DNA of 64,000 bases from Chitinophaga rupis. Its GTDB lineage: Bacteria; Bacteroidota; Bacteroidia; Chitinophagales; Chitinophagaceae. The DNA is taken from positions 1-64,000 of the forward strand of contig NZ_FOBB01000008.1 in NCBI RefSeq assembly GCF_900109685.1. The letters run 5' to 3'. The translations under genes were made by a program, and so were the position numbers. The notes beneath the pieces are model-generated. The model was given only the letters and a program-made list of their open reading frames with translations, was not told the origin of the DNA and made no database searches. Numbering within the stretch: position 1 is the first letter of the stretch; every line of letters starts with the position of its first letter. Positions 49,048 through 57,833 of the stretch are shown piece after piece.

Positions 49048-49965
49048 TTAACGCCCCCTGGGCACATCTGTAGGCTCCCGCAAGCTCACGGCGTTTTTAG
49101 TGGGAAAATTAGCCGGTACCGGGTAGCTAACCTTACCGCTGCCCAGCCATTCCGCCACGCGGATCATAGTGGTTTCAAAGCCAATGCAGCGATAGCTGAG
49201 CGGGTACACATCACCCTTCCATAAATGTCCCATGCTGGAATTATATACCCGGCCTTTTCCATACTTTACCACCCACTCCACCGGCCATGTTTTGTTGCTG
49301 ATACTATCGTATGCAGCAGAGAGCACGGTAATGTACTCTGCAGGGCCGCGCGGGTAGCGGTACAGCTCCATGGAAGCGGTTTTCCATTCATCCGGAAAAC
49401 CTTTGTTAATGGGATGGCGTTGCAGAATGTGGATCACCGCATCAAAGCGGTCGCCATGGTTGGTGGCATCTCCCTGGCCGGGTGGCAGGCGCTGTATATG
49501 ACCATTGGGATCAATAATGAGCGCAATGCCGGTTGTTTTAGGACGCCATCCCAGGCCTATCATTTTATCATACTCCTTCCAGTGCGGGAATGCATTGTTG
49601 CCGGAATGCAGGATGTATAAGCCGCCGCCAGCCTTTACATATTGCTCCAGCTCTATTTCAACAGCGCGTGGCCAGCGCATGGCGGTATCATTGATGTTAT
49701 TGGTGTTCTGGATCACCACATCATAGTTTTTAAAGTTGGGCTGCCACTGTGCCCAGCGCGGATCATGGGCAGTGGATGGCGTGGTGGAAACCGATACATC
49801 GAACAAATTACTTTCTTCCAGGATAGCTTTGGTGAGCTGCGTGGTTTGCTGCCAGTTGTGGTTACTGAAGCCGTCTACAATCAGCACCCGGATATGCTTT
49901 TGCGCATGGGTTACCGTATGTACACAGAAAAGTATAAATAACAACAATGCCGTTTTGCGTAACAT
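49048..49965 (-). CDS. ThuA-domain protein (trehalose utilisation-like)
   Basis: 305 residues with a signal peptide (MLRKTALLLFILFCVHTVTH). The glutamine-amidotransferase-like ThuA fold is visible: IRVLIVDGFSNHNWQQT, VVIQNTN, GGGLYILHSGNNAF, WVVKYGKGRVYNSSMGHLW. ThuA-type proteins take part in sugar metabolism in other bacteria; substrate here unknown. Exported. Confidence 0.85.
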   Translation of the reverse strand: MLRKTALLLFILFCVHTVTHAQKHIRVLIVDGFSNHNWQQTTQLTKAILEESNLFDVSVSTTPSTAHDPRWAQWQPNFKNYDVVIQNTNNINDTAMRWPRAVEIELEQYVKAGGGLYILHSGNNAFPHWKEYDKMIGLGWRPKTTGIALIIDPNGHIQRLPPGQGDATNHGDRFDAVIHILQRHPINKGFPDEWKTASMELYRYPRGPAEYITVLSAAYDSISNKTWPVEWVVKYGKGRVYNSSMGHLWKGDVYPLSYRCIGFETTMIRVAEWLGSGKVSYPVPANFPTKNAVSLREPTDVPRGR

Positions 49966-50040
49966 GTAGAAATGTTTGGCAGTTAAATTAGCAAAAGGCC
50001 GGCATTTGCCCGGTTTATTTGTGTTAACCGGTTATGAAAA

Positions 50041-50067
50041 CAAAACCCGCTACAGGAGCGGGTTTTG
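50041..50067. terminator. Bidirectional terminator
   Basis: Perfect hairpin CAAAACCCGCT - ACAGG - AGCGGGTTTTG. Lies 22 bases past the stop of the minus-strand gene at 50089-50463, whose transcript it should end. Confidence 0.85.
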
Positions 50068-50088
50068 CAGTTAGATAATGCCGGTGGT

Positions 50089-50463
50089 TTAGTCTCTTAC
50101 AAAACGCACGTGCGTGGTAAGGGTATTGCCGCAGTCGCAGGTAATTACATCGATCACCATAATGTTACCGGAGGGCAATGTAAGGCTGCCTTCATACGTT
50201 TTACAGCTGCCGGAGGTGCTGAACAGTGAAAGCACCACCAGGGTAGGGGCGGCCGTGCTGCCGGCCTCACTTACATAGGCATGTGCAATATTACAGGCGG
50301 CGCTGGTTTCCACGCAGTAATACTTATCACCTCTGCTATCATAATAATCACATCTTTTGTCGGCTCCTTTGGCAATGGGTTTACTGGCAGAATGACTTAC
50401 GTTAACATGGCACAGGCAAAATACAAGGCATAACAGGGTGGACAATACTAGGGCTTTTTTCAT
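50089..50463 (-). CDS. Small Cys-rich exported protein (hypothetical)
   Basis: 124 residues from ATG 50463 (MKKALVLSTLLCLVFCLCHV, signal peptide). The mature part has six cysteines (RCDYYDSRGDKYYCVETSAAC, SCKTYEG, TCDCGNTL) that could form disulfides or a metal site. No family recognised. Divergent from the LuxR gene at 50569. A start at 50502 is less likely because of the signal peptide position. Confidence 0.6.
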   Translation of the reverse strand: MKKALVLSTLLCLVFCLCHVNVSHSASKPIAKGADKRCDYYDSRGDKYYCVETSAACNIAHAYVSEAGSTAAPTLVVLSLFSTSGSCKTYEGSLTLPSGNIMVIDVITCDCGNTLTTHVRFVRD

Positions 50464-50530
50464 GGCATTTGAGTTTGGGTTTGAGGAATTTGAAATGATC
50501 ATATAAGATAACGAAACTTATTTAAAATGT

Positions 50531-50538
50531 TATTTTTG
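50531..50538 (+). promoter_or_regulatory. Promoter -7 element of the LuxR gene
   Basis: TATTTTTG, exact TAnnTTTG match, 30 bases before the start at 50569. No clear -33 element. Confidence 0.5.
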
Positions 50539-50568
50539 CCTTAACATAAAACCTCAACTGTATAACTG

Positions 50569-51042
50569 ATGGCAGCCTCCTTTCTGTCAAAACACAAACA
50601 TATTATCCTGTATGGCGTTTGCCTGGCCTTGCTGCTATTTTTACTAAAATGGCTGGAGCTGCGTTTGATCATTATTAACCACGCTTTTGAGGTATACATT
50701 GGGGCCATTGCAGTGATCTTCACTGCATTAGGCATCTGGCTGGCGCTGAAGCTCACCAAACCAAAAGTAAGAACGGTGATCGTGGAGAAGGAGGTATACA
50801 TTCAGCATGAAGGTGAATTTACCCCGAACGAACGGGAGCTGCAGCAGCTGGGCCTCAGCAACCGGGAGCTGGAAGTGCTGCAGCTAATGGCAGCTGGACT
50901 GAGCAACCAGGAAATTGCCGGCCGTTTATTTGTGTCTTTAAACACCATCAAAACCCATTCTTCCAGGCTGTTCGAGAAAATGGATGTAAAGCGCCGTACC
51001 CAGGCGGTGGAAAAGGCTAAACGCCTGCGGATCATACCTTAA
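50569..51042 (+). CDS. Membrane-bound LuxR-type regulator
   Basis: 157 residues. Two N-terminal membrane helices (about 11-28 and 42-63), a linker, then a LuxR-type HTH (about 95-155: LGLSNRELEVLQLMAAGLSN, FVSLNTIKTHSSRLFEKMDV). No receiver domain, so it may respond to a membrane event or to a partner such as the DUF4199 protein encoded next (51172). DNA binding from the membrane is inferred from the layout. Confidence 0.82.
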   Translation: MAASFLSKHKHIILYGVCLALLLFLLKWLELRLIIINHAFEVYIGAIAVIFTALGIWLALKLTKPKVRTVIVEKEVYIQHEGEFTPNERELQQLGLSNRELEVLQLMAAGLSNQEIAGRLFVSLNTIKTHSSRLFEKMDVKRRTQAVEKAKRLRIIP

Positions 51043-51171
51043 GGTGATGATCCTTTAACCGGAAAATGCAAAAATCATCCTAAAGTATGAAGCCCGTTTG
51101 CCCCTAAACCCCCAAATTTGTGCTCATCAACCTAAGGCACGCCCCTGGCGTATAAACCTAAAACTTACCGC

Positions 51172-51711
51172 ATGAAAAAGAATGTATGGATCTTTGGCCT
51201 GATATCCGGCCTGATTGTAACCGCCATGATGATCTATTCCGTGGCCAGATGTTATAGTGAGCCCGATTTTGAAGGTAACATGGTGCTGGGATATGCCTCC
51301 ATGATCCTGGCTTTCTCTACGATCTTTGTAGCTATTAAAAACTTCAGGGATAAATATAACGGCGGCGTAATATCCTTTGGAAAGGCTTTCAGGATAGGCC
51401 TGTATATTACGCTCATCGCCTCTACCATTTATGTGCTGGTATGGCTGGTGGAGTATTATGTGTTTGTCCCCGACTTTATGGATAAATATACCGCGCACAT
51501 GATCAAAGTAAAACAGGACAGTGGCGCCAGCTTGCAGGAAATTCAAAAGGAGACCCGCCAGCTGACCAGCATGCACGAAATGTATAAGAACCCGCTTTTT
51601 GTAGTGCTCTTCACCTATTTTGAGATCTTACCGATTGGGCTGGCGGTTGCGCTGATTAGCGCGCTCATACTAAAGAAGAAAGGCAACGCACCGGCAGCAA
51701 TTAATAATTAA
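51172..51711 (+). CDS. DUF4199 membrane protein
   Basis: 179 residues, four helices (MKKNVWIFGLISGLIVTAMM; MILAFSTIFVAIKNF; IGLYITLIASTIYVLVWLVE; last at the C-terminus). The GGVISFGKAFRIGLYITLIA segment matches the DUF4199 pattern seen at 37419-37922. Follows the membrane LuxR gene by 129 bases. Ends in Asn-Asn read in an AT-rich repeat (GCAATTAATAATTAATAG). Confidence 0.82.
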   Translation: MKKNVWIFGLISGLIVTAMMIYSVARCYSEPDFEGNMVLGYASMILAFSTIFVAIKNFRDKYNGGVISFGKAFRIGLYITLIASTIYVLVWLVEYYVFVPDFMDKYTAHMIKVKQDSGASLQEIQKETRQLTSMHEMYKNPLFVVLFTYFEILPIGLAVALISALILKKKGNAPAAINN

Positions 51712-51811
51712 TAGATTGTGTTGTGTCGGGGTGATGCGTATTGTTTGTGATCTGTGTTGTGCCTGTTATTGATGTACCTATTGATCAACTATCAGATTGT
51801 TATAAAAGAAA

Positions 51812-51845
51812 TGCAGCGATACTACAATAGTATCGCTGCACTTTT
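51812..51845. terminator. Bidirectional terminator between DUF4199 and MATE genes
   Basis: Perfect 13-bp stem TGCAGCGATACTA - CAA - TAGTATCGCTGCA with TTTT on the right and AAAAGAAA on the left, so it can end both convergent transcripts. Confidence 0.88.
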
Positions 51846-51871
51846 ATTAATTATTCATTCTTCATTATTAA
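51846..51871 (-). repeat. Heptad repeat family D next to the MATE stop codon
   Basis: Minus-strand sequence directly after the TGA: TTAATAATGAAGAATGAA (51854-51871), an exact 18-nt match to the family D copy after parE. 7-nt steps AATAATG, AAGAATG, AATAATT. Confidence 0.65.
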
Positions 51872-53296
51872 TCAGATCTTCACCTGCTTCCACTTACCCC
51901 GTTTAAATAAGATAAACGAAGTAATAGAAATAGCAGTTTCCGCCACGGGAATAGCAATGAATACACCCAGGGGACCCATGTTCAGGGCTTTGGCCAGGGT
52001 ATAAGCCAGCGGGATCTGGAACAGCCAGAAACCAATGAAGTTGATCCAGGTGGGCGTCCAGGTATCACCGGCGCCGTTAAAGGCATTGATCATTACCATG
52101 CCTACGCCATAGAAAACATATCCCAGGCTCATAATGCGCAGCGCATTGGCTGCAATTTCCTGGATCTGCGGGTCCTGCGTGAACATGGAAATAAAGAACT
52201 TTGCGCTGGTGAGGAATAGTACGGTTACAACGGCCATGAATATAAAATTGTATTTGGCGGTTTTCAGTACCGATTCCTCTGCCCGGTCAGGCTGGCCCGC
52301 GCCCAGGTTTTGTCCAATAAGCGTTGCGGCGGCATTACTAAGGCCCCAGGCAGGCATAATAAAGAAGATCAGCAAACGGATGGCTGTCTGGTAACCGGCA
52401 GAGCCATGATCGCCCCCGGTTTCAGCCACCAGCCTGGCCAGGAAGATCCAGCTGCAGGAGCCGATAATAAACTGGAAAGTGCCCGGGGATGCAATTTTGA
52501 TCACCGATTTAATTACAGTCCAATCGATCTTCAGGTGATGATTTTTAATTTTCACCTGGCTTTTGCCGTTGAATAAATGATACAGCTGGTACACCACACC
52601 AATGCCACGGCCAATGGTGGTGGCCATTGCAGCCCCGGTAAGGCCAAAGGCCGGTATAGGTCCCAGCCCGTTAATGAAAATGGGGCACAGGATAATGTTG
52701 CAGATATTGGCCAGCCACAGGCTTTTCATGGCCATGGCGGCATTACCTGCCCCGCGGAAAATACCGTTGATCAGGAACAGCAGCATGATCACCAGGCTGC
52801 CACCCATCATGAGGCGGGTATAGGCTGTACCTTTTGCCACGGTAGTAGGTTCCGCACCCATGAGGCGTAAAATATCCGCGGCGAAGATCATCCCGGTTAC
52901 GCTTACTGCGGCGGTTACAAAAATGGCCAGCCACAGGGCCTGCACACCGGCATAGGCAGCCGCATCGGGGTTCTTTTCACCCACGCGGCGCGCTACCAGC
53001 GCGGTAGCTGCCATACTAATACCAATGGCTAGGGAGTATACAATGGTAATCACAGATTCTGTAAGGCCCACGGTTTGTATGGCGTGGCTGCTATCCGGCA
53101 GGTGCCCTACAAAGTAGAGGTCCACCACGGCAAATACAGACTCCATGCACATTTCCAGGATCATGGGAATGGCCAGCAGGAACACTGCTTTACGCAGGCT
53201 GCCGGTGGTATAGTCCATCTCCTCGCCCTTAATGGCCTGTTTTATAAATGAAAAAATATAGGATACCCTATTGGTAGACACGGTTTGTTGCGACAT
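51872..53296 (-). CDS. MATE-family efflux transporter
   Basis: 474 residues from ATG 53296 (MSQQTVSTNRVSYIFSFIKQ); an upstream Met at 53317 is possible. Two bundles of six helices; opens with GSLRKAVFLLAIPMILEMCM, then VDLYFVGHLPDS and later FRGAGNAAMAMKSLWLANI and INAFNGAGDTWTPTW, the paired MATE motifs. Probably a cation/drug antiporter. Faces the DUF4199 gene over a shared terminator. The leader region carries a candidate promoter with short ORFs (see 53297-53699). Confidence 0.93.
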   Translation of the reverse strand: MSQQTVSTNRVSYIFSFIKQAIKGEEMDYTTGSLRKAVFLLAIPMILEMCMESVFAVVDLYFVGHLPDSSHAIQTVGLTESVITIVYSLAIGISMAATALVARRVGEKNPDAAAYAGVQALWLAIFVTAAVSVTGMIFAADILRLMGAEPTTVAKGTAYTRLMMGGSLVIMLLFLINGIFRGAGNAAMAMKSLWLANICNIILCPIFINGLGPIPAFGLTGAAMATTIGRGIGVVYQLYHLFNGKSQVKIKNHHLKIDWTVIKSVIKIASPGTFQFIIGSCSWIFLARLVAETGGDHGSAGYQTAIRLLIFFIMPAWGLSNAAATLIGQNLGAGQPDRAEESVLKTAKYNFIFMAVVTVLFLTSAKFFISMFTQDPQIQEIAANALRIMSLGYVFYGVGMVMINAFNGAGDTWTPTWINFIGFWLFQIPLAYTLAKALNMGPLGVFIAIPVAETAISITSFILFKRGKWKQVKI

Positions 53297-53699
53297 ACAG
53301 AAATTTTTAAAAAACAATAATTAAACGGATCAGGGAAAAGATAGTTACCCCGCGGGCATAAACAGCCCCAGGCTTGAGGTAAACACCGGCTTGTGTTGTG
53401 CTAACAGGAGAAGTGGTGCATTACCTTGCGGCGTTGCTGGTGGTTCTGGCAATTTTCATGGCGATGAAGATTTTTCTTTGCATTGTATTGCAAATATACA
53501 TTCTCCAATGGATTATTAATGGTATAAATACGACAATCTACAGGGGATTTTACGACATAAAGTAATGGAGCTAGATAAAAAGAAGGAGCCGGCCAGAAGA
53601 GTTCCGGGCCAGCCCCTGTGCAAGTTTTATAGGTTAGATATCTACTATGGCGCAGCTGTTTGCTGCTACTAATATTAACATTGATCCTGGCAAAACGGT
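53297..53699. other. Leader and spacer between MATE and cupin genes
   Basis: No clear gene. On the minus strand a TATATTTG -7 box (complement of 53491-53498) could start the MATE transcript with a leader of about 190 bases containing two mini-frames: 12 codons (MKIARTTSNAAR) and 6 codons (MHHFSC). A longer frame (53401-53703) covers the same DNA but overlaps the cupin stop and has no plausible composition. Confidence 0.35.
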
Positions 53700-54275
53700 T
53701 CACTGTTTTAAATGTCCTATGGGTGGGCCCACCCGTTTAAAGCCATGCGCTTCGCGGTAAGCATCCTGCTCAGCGGGTGTCATTTTAGTCATTGCTCCTT
53801 CGCTAACGGTTTTAAAGTAATGTTCCATTTTACCGGCTGGCTGGTAAAGGATCTGTAGCCTGGCTTCTCCTTCGCCTACTTTGGTAAAGGCATGGGGTAC
53901 GCCGCGTGGGCCAAATACGCTGTCACCTGCTTTGGCGGTGTAAGTTTCCTCTCCAACTTTGATCAGGAACTCACCGGACAGCACATACCACCATTCATCC
54001 TGCTCCGGATGTACGTGCAGTGCCGGACCGCCTTCCTTTACCCGGATGGATTCAAACAGGTACATGCCTCCGCCGGTATCGGCTGTACTGATCTTGGTAA
54101 AAAAGGTGTCACCTTCCATCAGGGAAATACTGTGATCGTTACGGTCCTTGCCTGCGGCTACCATAAAGCCTTTGCCGGTACGCTTGCCGGAAAGATACTT
54201 AGCTGCTAATGTAACAGGAGAGGTAATGGCAGCACCTGCCGTTAGTAATAATTTTACAAAGGAGCTACGTTGCAT
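53700..54275 (-). CDS. Cupin-domain exported protein
   Basis: 191 residues. A twin-arginine-like but not canonical N-terminus (MQRSSFVKLLLTAGAAITSP) suggests export. Cupin motif 1 ALHVHPEQDEWWYVLSGEF (two His, Glu as metal ligands); motif 2 GPRGVPHAFTKVG. Ends in a Pro/Gly tail (KRVGPPIGHLKQ). Substrate unknown; such cupins include dioxygenases and sugar-binding proteins. Divergent from the GH gene at 54428. Confidence 0.8.
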   Translation of the reverse strand: MQRSSFVKLLLTAGAAITSPVTLAAKYLSGKRTGKGFMVAAGKDRNDHSISLMEGDTFFTKISTADTGGGMYLFESIRVKEGGPALHVHPEQDEWWYVLSGEFLIKVGEETYTAKAGDSVFGPRGVPHAFTKVGEGEARLQILYQPAGKMEHYFKTVSEGAMTKMTPAEQDAYREAHGFKRVGPPIGHLKQ

Positions 54276-54427
54276 GGGGTTATGTTTTTGGGATTTACGT
54301 TAATGAAATTAATCTTTCTTTTTTTAAAATCAATGGATAATCCATCATAAAAACAGGATATGCTATTTTTACATTTATCCGAACCCTCTATTTTTAATTC
54401 CCTTAATGCCACTAAAAGCTTCCACGT

Positions 54428-56878
54428 ATGAAAACCCTCCACGTCACATTTTTCAGCAGTATCATTAGCCTGTTTTTTACTTTTTCTGCAGCAGCACAAA
54501 CCGTTGAAGCGGAAAGCGGCGTCCTTACCGGCGGCGCCAATATACAAAGCTGCAGCGGCTGTTCCGGCAGCGCCATGGTGGGCAACTTAGGCGGCCCTTC
54601 CAATGGTACGGTAGTAGTGCCGGTGAATGTTAGCAGCGCCGGCATGTACAACCTTACTATTTATTACTGCACGGCAGATCCGCGGGTAATTTATGTAACG
54701 CCTAATAATGGTAACTATACCGGTATTAACTGCGCGCCCTCCGGCGGGTGGACAACCGTTGGCAGCACCAGTATCAATGTATCCTTAAACGCCGGCAGCA
54801 ACACCATCCGGCTGGATAACGGCAGCGGAGGCTGGGGCCCCAATATTGATAGAGTAACCCTGCAGCCCGCTACCACTATTACTTTTGGCGCAGGCAACTA
54901 TATTTATTACAACCTGGCCACCGGTAAATACAATGTATATTTCAATAATAACCTGGTAATTACCGATGCCTATGCCAGCTGTAATTCCAACAATATTTAC
55001 TATAGCCATACAGGTTATACCAGCCGTGTATATGCTGCCACGCCTGTAAGCGATGCTTTTGGCAGCGGCACCAAACATACCATTACGCTCAGCGGCGGCG
55101 GTTTAATACCCATGCAGCAGGTGTTTTATACCTATGCGGGTAAAAATTATTTCTTTACAGAAGTGCTGCTGAATGGTACAGGCGCAAATTGTTACCGTAT
55201 GTCGCCCTTAACCACCAGCACCGCCTGGGTGCCGGGCTCCGGGGATATGCGGGCGTTAAAGGTGCCGTTTGATAATGATGCCTGGATCCGGTATGATGCG
55301 CAAACATTCAGCGCCGCCAATTTCACCGGTTCGGAGGTGGCCGCCCTGTACGATAATACCAGCCGCAATGGTTTAGTGATAGGCTCCGTAGAACATATGC
55401 ACTGGAAAACCGGGATAACGGTAACGGCTAATGGAAATAATACCTTATCCACTCTTTCTGCTTACGGTGGTTATACGGATGGTACCCTTACACATGATGG
55501 TCGCGGGCATGGCTGGGTAAATGTGGGCGGCAGTACCTGTAAATCACCGAAGATACTGGTAGATTATGAAAGCGACTGGCGCACGGCTTTTGAAACCTAT
55601 GGCAGCGCAAACCTGCTGGCAGAGCCGCGTTACATCAGCAGCTTCACTGGCGGCACTCCCTTTGGATGGAACAGCTGGGGCGCTATACAATCCAGCCTTA
55701 CTTTGGCTAAAGCCAATGCAGTGGTGGACTTTTTCGCCAATAGCTGCACCGGTTTCCGTAACAGCGATAATACCTTGTACATAGACCTGGACTCTTATTG
55801 GGATAACCTCGCATCCGGCGGGTGGACAGGCGATTTCAGCCAACTGACCAGCTTTGCCAATTACTGCAAAAGCAAAGGGTTTAAACCCGGCATTTACTGG
55901 GCGCCTTTTGTAGACTGGGGCAAGAATGCAACCGGCATGGTAGAAGGTACTTCTTATCAATACCAGGACTGCTGGACAAAAGTGAACGGATCACCCATGG
56001 ACCTGGACGGCGCCCGCGCCATGGACCCTACGCACCCGGCCACCCGCGGCCGTATTGCTTACCTGGTAGGCAAGTTCAAAGCCTGTGGTTTTCAGATGAT
56101 CAAGCTGGATTTTCTGGGCCATGCTACCCTGGAGGCCGACAGCTATTATGACAACAGCGTGCATACCGGTATGGAGGCTTTCCGCAAAGGCATGGAGTAC
56201 GTAGTGGACCAGCTGGCAGGCACTATGCTCACCTATGCAGCCATTAGCCCTAACCTGGCCACCGGCCGTTATGTGCACATGCGCCGCATTGCCTGTGATG
56301 CCTATAAGGACATCAGCGAAACGGGCTATACCCTTAACAGCACCACCTATGGCTGGTGGCAGAAGAATTTGTACAAGTACATAGACGCTGACCATATTGT
56401 ATTTGGCACGGAACCCATTGGCGAAAACCGCGCCCGGCTTACCTCCGGGCTGGTAACCGGCACACTCATTACCGGCGACGATTATTCCGCCACCGGCGCC
56501 TGGACCACCGCAGCCCAATCCCTGCTGCAAAATGCCGACCTGCTGGATATTGCCAGAAACGGTAATGGCAAAGCTTTTCGCCCGGTAGAAGGAAATACCG
56601 GCAACCAGCCTAACGAGCTGTTTACCGCCACCATTGGAGGTTACCAGTACCTGGCCATTCTTAATTACGGCGCCGGCGCCAAAACGTACACGGTGAATCT
56701 GGGCCGTATTGGCCTTAATGGGGGAGGCACCTATGCTGCCGTGAAAGAACTGTTCAGCGGTACGCTCAGCTCCATTAGCGGCAACCTGACTGTAACAGTA
56801 CCGGCGGCTGATGCGGTTATTTACAGGATTGATGTGGGGGCGTGGGCAAGTACTGCGCCGGTGCTGGCTAAAGAGTGA
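54428..56878 (+). CDS. Secreted CBM plus alpha-galactosidase-like glycoside hydrolase
   Basis: 816 residues. Signal peptide MKTLHVTFFSSIISLFFTFS...AQ. Residues about 25-145: CBM6/35-like beta-sandwich (VEAESGVLTGGANIQSCSGC, NIDRVTL). Catalytic barrel from about 405: TPFGWNSWGAIQSSL, then TLYIDLDSYWD, GIYWAPFVDWG and MIKLDFLGHATLEADSY (likely nucleophile Asp in KLDF), as in GH27/36-type (clan D) enzymes. C-terminal beta domain follows. Specificity unproven. Stop TGA opens a family A heptad array. Confidence 0.82.
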   Translation: MKTLHVTFFSSIISLFFTFSAAAQTVEAESGVLTGGANIQSCSGCSGSAMVGNLGGPSNGTVVVPVNVSSAGMYNLTIYYCTADPRVIYVTPNNGNYTGINCAPSGGWTTVGSTSINVSLNAGSNTIRLDNGSGGWGPNIDRVTLQPATTITFGAGNYIYYNLATGKYNVYFNNNLVITDAYASCNSNNIYYSHTGYTSRVYAATPVSDAFGSGTKHTITLSGGGLIPMQQVFYTYAGKNYFFTEVLLNGTGANCYRMSPLTTSTAWVPGSGDMRALKVPFDNDAWIRYDAQTFSAANFTGSEVAALYDNTSRNGLVIGSVEHMHWKTGITVTANGNNTLSTLSAYGGYTDGTLTHDGRGHGWVNVGGSTCKSPKILVDYESDWRTAFETYGSANLLAEPRYISSFTGGTPFGWNSWGAIQSSLTLAKANAVVDFFANSCTGFRNSDNTLYIDLDSYWDNLASGGWTGDFSQLTSFANYCKSKGFKPGIYWAPFVDWGKNATGMVEGTSYQYQDCWTKVNGSPMDLDGARAMDPTHPATRGRIAYLVGKFKACGFQMIKLDFLGHATLEADSYYDNSVHTGMEAFRKGMEYVVDQLAGTMLTYAAISPNLATGRYVHMRRIACDAYKDISETGYTLNSTTYGWWQKNLYKYIDADHIVFGTEPIGENRARLTSGLVTGTLITGDDYSATGAWTTAAQSLLQNADLLDIARNGNGKAFRPVEGNTGNQPNELFTATIGGYQYLAILNYGAGAKTYTVNLGRIGLNGGGTYAAVKELFSGTLSSISGNLTVTVPAADAVIYRIDVGAWASTAPVLAKE

Positions 56879-57092
56879 GCAGAAAGCAAAAAGCAGAAAG
56901 CATAAAGCCTAATGCAGCGGATAGGGCCAGCTATTTGGGGCATTCCCAGCTTTATGCTTTCTGCTTTCCCCAAATGCTGAGGGCCTGGACCTATGCCTGT
57001 TATACGCTGCATTGGGAGCTTTCTGCTTTACGCTTTCTGCTTTCAGCTCATTAGGAGCTTTCTGCTTTATCCTTTCTCCTTTCCGCTTCCCA
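56876..57092 (+). repeat. Heptad repeat family A, large inverted arrangement
   Basis: Plus orientation AGCAGAA, AGCAAAA, AGCAGAA, AGCATAA, AGCCTAA at 56877-56915, then the reverse orientation GCTTTATGCTTTCTGCTTTCC at 56950-56970 and GCTTTCTGCTTTACGCTTTC (57018-57037) and again to about 57088. The arms can pair as a long hairpin between the GH gene and the OmpR-type regulator. Confidence 0.82.
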
Positions 57093-57096
57093 AAAC

Positions 57097-57116
57097 TTCA
57101 AAATTGGTTCAAAATT
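57097..57116 (+). promoter_or_regulatory. TTCAAAA double box upstream of the OmpR-type regulator
   Basis: TTCAAAATTGG (57097-57107) followed by TTCAAAATT (57108-57116): two boxes with an 11-nt period, ending 21 bases before the regulator start. The same box pair lies before the TolC/RND operon (59269-59286). The spacing is that of OmpR-family binding sites, which suggests autoregulation. A -7-like TACCTTCG lies at 57123-57130. Confidence 0.5.
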
Positions 57117-57137
57117 CCATCCTACCTTCGCTACCGT

Positions 57138-57821
57138 ATGAAAGTACTAGCAGTAGAAGACAGCCGGGAAATAGCCGTGAGCATTCGGGATTTTCTTTCG
57201 AGAGAAGGGTACATCTGTGAGCTGGCCTATGGTTTCGAGGAAGCCAGGGAAAAGCTGGCGCTGTTCACCTATGACTGTATTCTGCTGGACATTATGCTGC
57301 CGGATGGCAACGGGCTGGAGCTGTTAAAATTCATCAAAAAGGAACAGATCCAAAGCAGCGTGCTGATCCTTTCTGCCAAAGACGCCCTGGATGATAAAAT
57401 AAGCGGCCTGGAAGGCGGTGCGGACGATTACATTACCAAACCCTTTCACCTGCCGGAGCTGCACGCACGCCTGCGGGCCATTTACCGCCGTAACAGGCTG
57501 GCCGGCAGCAACATGGTATCCTTTAACGAGATCACTTTAAATACCGATACGCTGGAAGCGACGGTGAACGATATTGTGCTGGACATTACCCGGAAGGAAT
57601 TTGAGCTGTTGTTATACCTGGTGGTGAATAAGAACCGGGTATTGTCCCGCCAATCAATAGCCGCCCACCTCTGGGGGGATTATACAGATAATTTGGCTAA
57701 TTTTGACTTTGTTTATCAGCATATTAAGAACCTGCGTAAGAAGATCAGTGCGGCCAATGGAGCGGATTATATAGCTACCGTGTATGGATTGGGATATAAG
57801 TTTAATGCCACCAGTGCATAA
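57138..57821 (+). CDS. OmpR-family response regulator
   Basis: 227 residues from ATG 57138 (MKVLAVEDSREIAVSIRDFL); the longer frame is coded by repeats. Receiver (VEDS; phospho-Asp in CILLDIMLPDGNG; Lys in TKPFHLPELHARL) and a C-terminal winged helix (about 130-225: VLDITRKEFELLLYLVVNKN, RVLSRQSIAAHLWGDY). Followed after 12 bases by its histidine kinase and then the efflux operon, so it likely controls efflux. Confidence 0.94.
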   Translation: MKVLAVEDSREIAVSIRDFLSREGYICELAYGFEEAREKLALFTYDCILLDIMLPDGNGLELLKFIKKEQIQSSVLILSAKDALDDKISGLEGGADDYITKPFHLPELHARLRAIYRRNRLAGSNMVSFNEITLNTDTLEATVNDIVLDITRKEFELLLYLVVNKNRVLSRQSIAAHLWGDYTDNLANFDFVYQHIKNLRKKISAANGADYIATVYGLGYKFNATSA

Positions 57822-57833
57822 AAATACCTTCGG

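Noticed and set aside
53560-53645. ATAGGTTA word near 53628 as a third copy of the small RNA element
   Set aside because: No ACTCTAAAG word or hairpin-plus-T-run lies at the matching distance.
53401-53703. 100-codon minus-strand ORF
   Set aside because: It overlaps the cupin stop, has no family resemblance and no likely start, and its DNA fits a leader region better.
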